Shown here one piece after another: positions 1 through 6,014 of a DNA stretch of 8,859 bases. How positions within the stretch are numbered: position 1 is the stretch's first letter; each line of letters starts with the position of its first letter. The DNA is from Alphaproteobacteria bacterium (GTDB lineage: Bacteria; Pseudomonadota; Alphaproteobacteria; Rhizobiales; Xanthobacteraceae). Under the pieces are notes generated by a model. It was not told the origin of the DNA and searched no databases. It worked only from the letters and a program-made list of their open reading frames with translations. The stretch covers positions 1-8,859 of the forward strand of contig VAZS01000039.1 in assembly GCA_005884855.1 (NCBI GenBank), given 5' to 3'. A program made the position numbers and the translations under genes.

Positions 1-34
1 CCCCGATTAGTGGACGTGAGCTGAGAAAATGCAT
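1..34 (-). CDS. Start of a divergent gene of unknown function (partial)
   Basis: Read on the minus strand, an ATG at 34-32 opens a frame that stays open to the window edge (11 codons, MHFLSSRPLIG). It is preceded by AAGGAGA (complement of 41-47) at a 6-base spacing, which is a near-ideal ribosome binding site. The 138-base gap to glpD then becomes a divergent promoter region. The visible residues are too few to assign a family. A DeoR-type regulator would be a natural neighbour, but that is inference from context, and the N-terminus does not look like a glycerol kinase. The alternative is that a plus-strand gene ends at the TGA at 22-24 and the ribosome site is chance. Confidence 0.4.
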   Translation of the reverse strand, partial: MHFLSSRPLIG

Positions 35-80
35 CAGCGCTCTCCTTGATGACCAATATCCGGGCAAACAAGCGGTCTCA

Positions 81-128
81 CTTTCGGGTTGCTTTCGGAA
101 ATGGTTGTGATTTACTCAAAATCGAAAG
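81..128. promoter_or_regulatory. Putative operator: three CTTTCG half-sites
   Basis: CTTTCG occurs at 81-86 and again at 92-97, exactly 11 bases apart (one helical turn). Its reverse complement CGAAAG is at 123-128. The second copy is part of the small palindrome TTTC-G-GAAA (93-101). Repeated TTTCG-type motifs are typical of operators bound by DeoR-family sugar and polyol repressors, the family of GlpR. The placement upstream of glpD, and between two divergent genes if the left-edge start is real, fits repression relieved by glycerol-3-phosphate. The half-site pattern is seen; the binding protein is inferred and is not encoded in the window. Confidence 0.5.
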
Positions 129-137
129 CCAAACCGC

Positions 138-143
138 TAAAAT
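138..143 (+). promoter_or_regulatory. Possible -10 element for the glp operon
   Basis: TAAAAT lies 29 bases before the glpD start, in the most AT-rich part of the upstream region. It matches five of six bases of the sigma-70 -10 consensus. No convincing -35 hexamer sits 16-18 bases upstream; the nearest candidates, TTTACT (111-116) and TTGTGA (105-110), are too far. The CGAAAG half-site at 123-128 would fall in the spacer, a sensible position for a repressor. This is a weak call. Confidence 0.25.
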
Positions 144-172
144 GAACGGGACGAACGCCGGGGGAGGCGTCT

Positions 173-1717
173 TTGGACCGAATTTTCGATCTCGCGATCA
201 TCGGAGGCGGCGTCAACGGTTGCGGCATCGCGCGCGACGCGGCGGGCCGGGGCAATTCTGTCTTCCTTTGCGAGATGAACGATTTGGCCAGCGGGACCTC
301 GTCATGGTCCACCAAGCTGGTGCACGGGGGCCTACGTTATCTCGAGTACTACGAGTTTCGTTTGGTCCGCGAGGCGCTGATCGAGCGCGAAATCCTGTGG
401 CAGATCGCTCCCCACATCATCCGCCCGCTGCGATTTGTATTACCTCACCACGACGGCTTGAGGCCGGCCTGGCTGCTCCGCCTCGGTCTGTTCCTTTACG
501 ACCATATCGGTGGCCGCAATCTGCTGCCGCCGACCCGCTCGGTCGATCTGACCCGGGACGAAGTGGGAGCGCCCCTGGTTCCGAATCGTTTCGTCAAAGG
601 CTTCGAATACTCCGACTGCTTCGTCGATGACGCCCGGCTTGTAATTCTGAACGCCCGAGACGCGGCGGATCGCGGCGCCGAAATCCGCACCCGTTCGCGC
701 GCCGTTGATATCCGTCAGGTCGACGGGAAATGGCAGCTCACAGTCGAGAACACCTTCAGCGGAGAGCGCTCGACCATCAGCGCTCGCGTGCTGATCAACG
801 CCGGCGGACCTTGGGTCGAGCAAGTGCTGGCATCGGGTGCGGGCGTCAACGCCAGGGCCAAGGTGCGGCTGGTGCAGGGCTCCCACATTGTGGTGCCGAA
901 GCTTTATGCCCACCACCGCGCCTACATGTTCCAGAATAGTGACGGACGAATCGTGTTCGCCATTCCCTATCAGGAAGATTTCACGCTGATCGGCACTACC
1001 GATCGCGACTTTGTCGGCGATCCGTCGACAGTGAAAGCCTCAAGCCAGGAGATCAAGTACCTGTGCGATTCCGTCAGCGAATATCTGGCCAAACCGGTCA
1101 GACCGGAACACGTGGTCTGGACCTATGCCGGCGTTCGCCCGCTGTATGACGATGGCGCCAGCGAGGCCAAGGCCGCCACTCGCGACTACGTGTTCGAACT
1201 GGACGCGCCAGGCGGTGCGCCGCTGCTGTCGATTTACGGCGGAAAAATCACCACCTATCGCCGCCTCGCCGAGGAGGCGCTGGAACGGCTCTCGCCCTAT
1301 CTGCGGAGCGCCAGGGCACGCGAAGGCTGGACCGCCAGGTCGCCGTTGCCTGGCGGCGATCTGGACGTCTCCGCCATCGCCGCGCTGACTGCGGAGTTGC
1401 AGCGTGGCTATCCATTTATCACGCCGGCGCATGCCACCCGCTTGGCGCACGCCTACGGCACCCGCGCCGCCAAACTGCTCGGCAATGCGAGGTCGATGGC
1501 GGATCTCGGGAAGTCGTTCGGCGCCACCCTAACCGAAAGAGAGGTCAGGTACCTCGTCACGGCTGAGTGGGCCTTAACCGCCGAGGACATCGTATGGCGG
1601 CGCTCCAAGCTTGGGTTGCGGCTAACAGAGGAGGAAATCGCCGGCATCGATAACTGGCTTGCCGCCCATGCTGTTTCCGTTCAAAATTCGTTGCGTGAAG
1701 CAGGAGGGCGGACGTGA
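173..1717 (+). CDS. glpD: FAD-dependent glycerol-3-phosphate dehydrogenase
   Basis: Oxidises sn-glycerol-3-phosphate to dihydroxyacetone phosphate at the inner face of the cytoplasmic membrane and passes electrons to quinone. At 514 aa it matches the family length (E. coli GlpD is 501 aa). The N-terminal dinucleotide-binding motif is GGGVNG (residues 11-16), followed by the family block SGTSSWSTKLVHGGLRYLE (40-58). Substrate-pocket segments are also present: GVRPLYDDG (320-328) with R322, TRDY (336-339) with R337, and GGKITTYR (356-363) with K358. The C-terminal DAO_C-type domain covers roughly 385-510. The start is a TTG, chosen because GGAGG (163-167) lies 5 bases upstream and the protein begins directly with the FAD strand. 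First gene of the operon; its TGA overlaps the GTG of glpS by 4 bases. Confidence 0.95.
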   Translation: MDRIFDLAIIGGGVNGCGIARDAAGRGNSVFLCEMNDLASGTSSWSTKLVHGGLRYLEYYEFRLVREALIEREILWQIAPHIIRPLRFVLPHHDGLRPAWLLRLGLFLYDHIGGRNLLPPTRSVDLTRDEVGAPLVPNRFVKGFEYSDCFVDDARLVILNARDAADRGAEIRTRSRAVDIRQVDGKWQLTVENTFSGERSTISARVLINAGGPWVEQVLASGAGVNARAKVRLVQGSHIVVPKLYAHHRAYMFQNSDGRIVFAIPYQEDFTLIGTTDRDFVGDPSTVKASSQEIKYLCDSVSEYLAKPVRPEHVVWTYAGVRPLYDDGASEAKAATRDYVFELDAPGGAPLLSIYGGKITTYRRLAEEALERLSPYLRSARAREGWTARSPLPGGDLDVSAIAALTAELQRGYPFITPAHATRLAHAYGTRAAKLLGNARSMADLGKSFGATLTEREVRYLVTAEWALTAEDIVWRRSKLGLRLTEEEIAGIDNWLAAHAVSVQNSLREAGGRT

Positions 1718-2805
1718 CCGTTACGCTCGACCATGTCACGCGTTCGGTAGATGGCATTCCGGCTATTCGCGATGTCTCACTGACGCTTGAGCGCGGTACC
1801 CTGAGTGTTCTGCTCGGCCCGACGCTTTCGGGAAAGACGTCCACTATGCGGTTGCTCGCCGGACTTGACCGGCCCACGACCGGCCGAGTGCTGGTGGACG
1901 GCAAGGACGTCACCGGTGTGGACGTGCGGCAGCGTTCGGTGGCGATGGTCTATCAGCAGTTCATCAACTATCCCTCGTTCACCGTCTATGAAAACATCGC
2001 GTCACCGCTGCGGGTGCAGGGCAAGCCGCGCGCCGAAATCGAAAAGAGCGTGCAGGAAGTGGCAAAGCTTCTGAAGCTGGAGCCGTATCTTGAGCGCACG
2101 CCGCTACAATTGTCCGGCGGACAGCAGCAGCGCACCGCGATTGCGCGCGCGCTGGTCAAGGGCGCTGATCTGGTGTTGCTGGACGAGCCTCTCGCCAATC
2201 TCGATTACAAGCTGCGCGAAGAATTGCGCACCGAACTGCCGCGCATCTTCGAAGCCTCTGGAGCAATATTCGTTTACGCAACCACGGAGCCTTCCGAGGC
2301 ATTGTTGCTCGGTGGGCGCACCGTGTGCATGTGGCAGGGTGAGGTTTTGCAGGCCGGCGAGACCTCGAAAGTCTATCGCCATCCCGACACTCTGCGTGTC
2401 GCCCAGGTGTTTTCCGATCCGCCGCTGAACATCGTCGGAGTCAAAAAGAGTAGCGGCTCCGTTCAATATGCCGGCGGCGTGCAGGCGCCCGCATCGGGGC
2501 TTTATGCCGGTCTTGCCGACGGCACCTATCGGGTCGGCTTCCGCGCCCACCAGATCGAAGTCGCCAACGGAATTGCCGGCCGTCATGCTTTTCAGGCCAC
2601 GGTGACGGTGACCGAAATCACCGGCTCGGAAAGCTTCGTACATCTTAACCGCGAAGCCTCCAACTGGGTCGCGGTTCTGCATGGCGTGCATGAATTTCCG
2701 CCCGGACACGTGCTCGATGCCGTGCTCGATCCGAATAATGTCTTTGTGTTCGACGGGTCCGGCCGCTTGGTCGCCTCGCCGCGCAGCTCGTCCGCTGTCA
2801 TGTGA
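1714..2805 (+). CDS. glpS: Glycerol ABC transporter ATPase 1, lacking the switch histidine
   Basis: One of two MalK-type nucleotide-binding subunits of the glycerol importer, acting at the cytoplasmic side with GlpT on the GlpP/GlpQ permease. Visible motifs are Walker A GPTLSGKT (35-42), Q-loop Q81/Q82, a perfect signature LSGGQQQR (133-140), Walker B LVLLDEP (153-159) with E158, and D-loop ANLD (161-164). A C-terminal TOBE-like regulatory domain covers about 240-355. Where relatives read YVTHDQ, GlpS reads YATTEP (188-193), so the switch histidine is replaced by T191. At 363 aa the length is normal for the MalK/UgpC group. The GTG start overlaps the glpD stop by 4 bases and has AGGAGG (1702-1707) 6 bases upstream, indicating translational coupling. 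Assignment to glpS rests on order and motifs. Confidence 0.9.
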   Translation: MTVTLDHVTRSVDGIPAIRDVSLTLERGTLSVLLGPTLSGKTSTMRLLAGLDRPTTGRVLVDGKDVTGVDVRQRSVAMVYQQFINYPSFTVYENIASPLRVQGKPRAEIEKSVQEVAKLLKLEPYLERTPLQLSGGQQQRTAIARALVKGADLVLLDEPLANLDYKLREELRTELPRIFEASGAIFVYATTEPSEALLLGGRTVCMWQGEVLQAGETSKVYRHPDTLRVAQVFSDPPLNIVGVKKSSGSVQYAGGVQAPASGLYAGLADGTYRVGFRAHQIEVANGIAGRHAFQATVTVTEITGSESFVHLNREASNWVAVLHGVHEFPPGHVLDAVLDPNNVFVFDGSGRLVASPRSSSAVM

Positions 2806-2815
2806 GGGATGCAGG

Positions 2816-3898
2816 ATGGCTCGCATTGATCTGGTTGATCTTGCGCACTCCTACAGCGGCAACGACGCGCCGGAATCCTTTGCGCTTAAACCGATTTCGA
2901 TGACATGGCGACAGGGCGGAGCCTATGCGCTGCTTGGGCCGTCCGGCTGCGGCAAGACCACGCTGCTCAATCTGATATCGGGCATCGTTACGCCCTCGCG
3001 CGGCAAGATCCTGTTCGACGGTCGCGATATGACCGCCTTATCAACCCAGAAGCGCAATATCGCGCAGGTGTTCCAGTTCCCGGTTATCTATGACACCATG
3101 AGCGTCGGCGAGAATTTGGCGTTCCCGCTGAAGAACCGCGGGGTGCCAAAGTCCGAGAGCGATGCACGTGTTGCCGAGATCGCTGCTCTGCTTGACCTCA
3201 CCCCGTACCTCTCACGCAAGGCGACGCGGCTGACCGCCGACGCCAAGCAAAAGATATCGCTCGGCCGCGGACTGGTGCGATCCGATGTCGCGGCCGTACT
3301 GTTCGATGAGCCGCTGACGGTGATCGATCCCGAGCTGAAATGGCAGTTGAGGTCGAAGCTGAAGGCGCTGCATCGCACGCTGGACCTGACCATGATCTAT
3401 GTCACCCACGACCAGACCGAGGCGCTGACTTTCGCCGATACAGTCGTCGTGATGCATGATGGCCGCGTCGTGCAGAGCGGGACGCCGACGGAATTGTTCG
3501 ACAAACCTGCGCACACCTTTGTCGGCTATTTCATCGGATCGCCCGGCATGAACATCGTGCCTGCCGAGGTGAGAGGACGGGAGGCGCGGATCGATGGTCA
3601 CACCATCGCGCTGAACCGCAGCTACCACCGTTTGCCATCAGGCGCCAAAATCGAAATCGGCGTACGTCCCGAATTCGTCGAGATCGCACCGGCCGCTCCG
3701 GGGTTGCTGGCGGCCAATATCGAGCGGATCGATGACCTCGGCCGGATTCGATTCGCGCGTGTGCGCATCGGCAATGCCAAATTGGCGGCAAGAGTGCCAC
3801 CATCGCTTTCGATTCCGGACAATGCCGCCGGACTGCTGTTCGATCCGTCCCACGTACACGTTTACGCCGATAGCGTTCTGGTAGAGGGATCGGCGTGA
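2816..3898 (+). CDS. glpT: Glycerol ABC transporter ATPase 2, with degenerate signature motif
   Basis: Second ATPase subunit of the importer (360 aa), not the unrelated E. coli glycerol-3-phosphate antiporter also named GlpT. Walker A GPSGCGKT (41-48), Q-loop Q87, Walker B VLFDEP (161-166) with E165 and switch histidine H198 in YVTHDQ (195-200) are all canonical. The signature is not: aligned against LSGGQQQR of GlpS it reads LTADAKQK (139-146), losing both glycines. The D-loop is TVID (168-171). A TOBE-like C-terminal domain spans about 245-350. The ATG at 2816 was chosen over upstream in-frame ATGs inside glpS because GAGGG (2804-2808) lies 7 bases before it, it leaves a 10-base gap after the glpS stop, and it gives the family N-terminus. 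Its TGA overlaps the glpP start. Confidence 0.9.
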   Translation: MARIDLVDLAHSYSGNDAPESFALKPISMTWRQGGAYALLGPSGCGKTTLLNLISGIVTPSRGKILFDGRDMTALSTQKRNIAQVFQFPVIYDTMSVGENLAFPLKNRGVPKSESDARVAEIAALLDLTPYLSRKATRLTADAKQKISLGRGLVRSDVAAVLFDEPLTVIDPELKWQLRSKLKALHRTLDLTMIYVTHDQTEALTFADTVVVMHDGRVVQSGTPTELFDKPAHTFVGYFIGSPGMNIVPAEVRGREARIDGHTIALNRSYHRLPSGAKIEIGVRPEFVEIAPAAPGLLAANIERIDDLGRIRFARVRIGNAKLAARVPPSLSIPDNAAGLLFDPSHVHVYADSVLVEGSA

Positions 3899-4800
3899 TG
3901 GACAGGACCGTCAACCAGAAGGCCTGGTTTTTGGTACTGCCGGTGTTCCTGGTGGTGGCGTTTTCGGCCGTGCTGCCGCTGATGACGGTCGTGAACTATT
4001 CAATGCAGGATACCTTCGGCAACAACCAGTTCTTCTGGAACGGCGTCGGCTGGTTCAAGGAATTGCTCGATCCTTCCACCGATCTTGGAGGGCGGTTCTT
4101 TGCGTCGTTGTGGCGCAATCTGTTCTTTTCCGCCGTGATCCTCGCGATCGAGGTCCCATTGGGGATCGTCGTCGCGCTTTCGATGCCACGGCGGGGCTGG
4201 AGCGTCGCGGCCTGCCTCGTGATCATGGCGTTGCCACTGCTCATTCCATGGAACGTGGTCGGCACGATCTGGCAGATTTTCGGACGGCCCGACATTGGCC
4301 TGTTGGGTTATGTGCTTCACAAGATCGGGCTGAACTACAACTACGTCTCCAACGATCTCGACGCGTGGGCCACCGTCATCGTCATGGATGTCTGGCACTG
4401 GACCAGCCTGGTCGCGCTGTTGTGCTACGCCGGACTGAAATCGATTCCCGACGCCTACTACCAGGCGGCACAAATCGATGGCGCGTCGCGCTGGGCGGTA
4501 TTTAAAGCGATCCAGCTTCCTAAAATGAATCGCGTGCTGCTGATAGCGGTGCTGTTGCGGTTCATGGACAGTTTCATGATCTACACCGAGCCGTTCGTCG
4601 TGACCGGCGGCGGCCCGGGCAACTCGACGACCTTCGTTTCCATCGAGCTGGTAAAGATCGCGCTCGGACAATTCGATCTCGGCAAGGCGGCCGCGCTGTC
4701 GCTTGTATACAACCTGATCATCATCATCGTCTGCTGGGTGTTCTACACCGTCATGACCAACGCCGGCGCCGAGCGCCAGCCCAGCAAGGGGGTCGCATGA
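3898..4800 (+). CDS. glpP: Glycerol ABC transporter permease 1 (MalF/UgpA type)
   Basis: Integral membrane subunit (300 aa) that pairs with GlpQ to form the translocation path. Hydrophobic segments lie near residues 9-31, 72-95, 103-125, 158-178, 211-231 and 265-285, the usual six. The cytoplasmic EAA loop, which docks onto the ATPases, is recognisable at about 186-208 as QAA-x3-G (G195) ending in I-x-LP. It is followed by TGGGPGNST (236-244), conserved in this permease family. The ATG at 3898 is preferred, with GAGGG (3884-3888) 9 bases upstream. A GTG one codon earlier (3895) would give the GTGA overlap with glpT and is equally possible. Confidence 0.9.
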   Translation: MDRTVNQKAWFLVLPVFLVVAFSAVLPLMTVVNYSMQDTFGNNQFFWNGVGWFKELLDPSTDLGGRFFASLWRNLFFSAVILAIEVPLGIVVALSMPRRGWSVAACLVIMALPLLIPWNVVGTIWQIFGRPDIGLLGYVLHKIGLNYNYVSNDLDAWATVIVMDVWHWTSLVALLCYAGLKSIPDAYYQAAQIDGASRWAVFKAIQLPKMNRVLLIAVLLRFMDSFMIYTEPFVVTGGGPGNSTTFVSIELVKIALGQFDLGKAAALSLVYNLIIIIVCWVFYTVMTNAGAERQPSKGVA

Positions 4801-5606
4801 TGCATTCGATTCCCGGCCGTCGATTGATTCTGGGCCTGTTCCTGGTCTTCCTGCTGCTGCCGATCTACTGGCTGGTCAATATGAGCTTCAAGACCAACTA
4901 CGAGATCGTCTCCACCATGACGCTGTGGCCGCACGAGCCGACTATTGCCAATTACGCGCGGATCTTCACCGACCAGAGCTGGTATTCCGGTTACATCAAC
5001 TCGCTCAAATACGTCGTTCTCAACACGGTGATCTCGATTTCGGTGGCATTGCCTGCTGCCTACGCGTTTTCGCGTTATCGCTTTCTCGGCGACAAGCATC
5101 TGTTCTTCTGGCTGCTGTCGAACCGGATGGCGCCGGCGGCGGTTTACGCACTGCCGTTCTTCAATCTTTATTCGGCGATCGGTTTGTTCGATACGCCTTG
5201 GGCGGTCGCACTGGCGCACTGTATCTTCAACGTGCCATTGGCGGTGTGGATCCTGGAAGGTTTCGTCTCAGGCGTGCCGCGCGAGATTGACGAAACGGCG
5301 TTTCTGGACGGGTATTCGTTCCCGCGATTTTTCATGAAGATTCTGGTGCCGCTGATTGCCAGCGGCATCGGCGTCGCGGCGTTCTTCTGCTTCATGTTTT
5401 CCTGGGTCGAATTGTTGCTGGCGCGGACATTGACTTCGGTGGACGCCAAGCCGATCTCCGCCGTCATGACTCGCACCGTCTCCGCCGCGGGGATGGATTG
5501 GGGATTACTCGCGGCGGCCGGCGTCCTGACCATCATTCCGGGCGCGCTGGTGATCTGGTTTGTCCGCAACTACATCGCGCGCGGCTTTGCGCTCGGCAGG
5601 GTGTAG
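4797..5606 (+). CDS. glpQ: Glycerol ABC transporter permease 2 (MalG/UgpE type)
   Basis: Second permease subunit (269 aa). It starts with a short cytoplasmic tail and TM1 at about 9-30, whose end LPIYWLVNMSFK is typical of MalG-like proteins. Further hydrophobic segments lie near 70-92, 101-123, 135-157, 183-205 and 235-257. The EAA loop is at about 162-186 (ETA-x3-G, G172, then I-x-VP). The ATG at 4797 overlaps the glpP TGA as ATGA, and an AAGGGGG run (4786-4792) supplies the ribosome site. A second ATG at 4800 is an equally valid start. This is not E. coli GlpQ, a periplasmic phosphodiesterase; the name follows the rhizobial transporter nomenclature. Confidence 0.9.
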   Translation: MMHSIPGRRLILGLFLVFLLLPIYWLVNMSFKTNYEIVSTMTLWPHEPTIANYARIFTDQSWYSGYINSLKYVVLNTVISISVALPAAYAFSRYRFLGDKHLFFWLLSNRMAPAAVYALPFFNLYSAIGLFDTPWAVALAHCIFNVPLAVWILEGFVSGVPREIDETAFLDGYSFPRFFMKILVPLIASGIGVAAFFCFMFSWVELLLARTLTSVDAKPISAVMTRTVSAAGMDWGLLAAAGVLTIIPGALVIWFVRNYIARGFALGRV

Positions 5607-5616
5607 GAGCGCCGCC

Positions 5617-5946
5617 ATGGAAAACATCGCATGGATGGCCTGGACGCTGCCAACGGCGATCTTTTTCGGACTGCTTGCGTGCACGCTCGCGGTCATGACC
5701 TGGCTTGCCATTGCCTACCCGGAGGCCGAGCGCGTCGGCGTCCTGCGCATCCCGACGACGCGCGGCGATAGACTTTTCATTTCGTTGATTATGGCTGCAG
5801 TTATTCATCTCGTGTGGATCGGAGTAGTTGGCACAGACACGCTCGCCACCATTCCGCTCGGAGAAGAGAGCATTGATTTGTCGAGCCTGTGGCTCGCCAC
5901 CGTGATTTCGCTCGTTTCGGCCGTTGCGATTTTCCGCAGGGTCTGA
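5617..5946 (+). CDS. glpU: Small membrane protein of the glycerol transporter (DUF2160-type)
   Basis: A 109-aa hydrophobic protein with three likely membrane segments: about 10-33, 54-72 and 90-106. Between the first two is a charged loop with the motif TTRGDRLF (47-54). Composition, length and position match the DUF2160 family of predicted small integral membrane proteins, found almost exclusively inside glpSTPQ-V glycerol transporter operons. Its role is unknown; from context it may assist or stabilise the permease. The ATG at 5617 has TAGGAG (GGAG at 5606-5609) 7 bases upstream and sits 10 bases after the glpQ stop. A longer in-frame reading from 5560 would overlap glpQ and adds no hydrophobic or conserved sequence. 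Family assignment is from recognition of the sequence pattern, not a search. Confidence 0.85.
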   Translation: MENIAWMAWTLPTAIFFGLLACTLAVMTWLAIAYPEAERVGVLRIPTTRGDRLFISLIMAAVIHLVWIGVVGTDTLATIPLGEESIDLSSLWLATVISLVSAVAIFRRV

Positions 5947-5960
5947 GCAGGCGAGATAAC

Positions 5961-5984
5961 AGCTCCGGGGTTTAACCCGGGGCT
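5961..5984 (+). other. Intercistronic hairpin between glpU and glpV
   Basis: AGCTCCGGG (5961-5969) pairs with CCCGGGGCT (5976-5984), giving a 9-bp stem with one T-G wobble and the loop GTTTAA. No T run follows, so it is not an ordinary intrinsic terminator. It occupies the only sizeable gap inside the operon, just before the binding-protein gene. Similar hairpins in other transporter operons act as processing or stability elements that let the binding protein be made in excess over the membrane subunits. That role is inferred here. Confidence 0.6.
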
Positions 5985-6014
5985 GGGTAGTTTGTGCTGC
6001 AACGGAGGAACATG

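Noticed and set aside
47..60. TTGATGACCAATAT, resembling an FNR/FixK box (TTGAT-N4-ATCAA)
   Set aside because: The right half does not match, and the site overlaps the probable ribosome binding site of the divergent gene.
106..120. TGTGA followed by TCAAA, resembling a CRP half-site
   Set aside because: Only one half matches the TGTGA-N6-TCACA consensus, and the second half has the wrong spacing.
46..630. 194-codon plus-strand frame overlapping the start of glpD
   Set aside because: It is out of frame with glpD and Arg-rich, and its ATG at 142-144 has no ribosome site. The glpD frame is well supported.
2104..2826. 240-codon open frame on the minus strand across glpS
   Set aside because: Same shadow effect. 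There is no domain pattern, and the plus-strand frame holds all ABC ATPase motifs.
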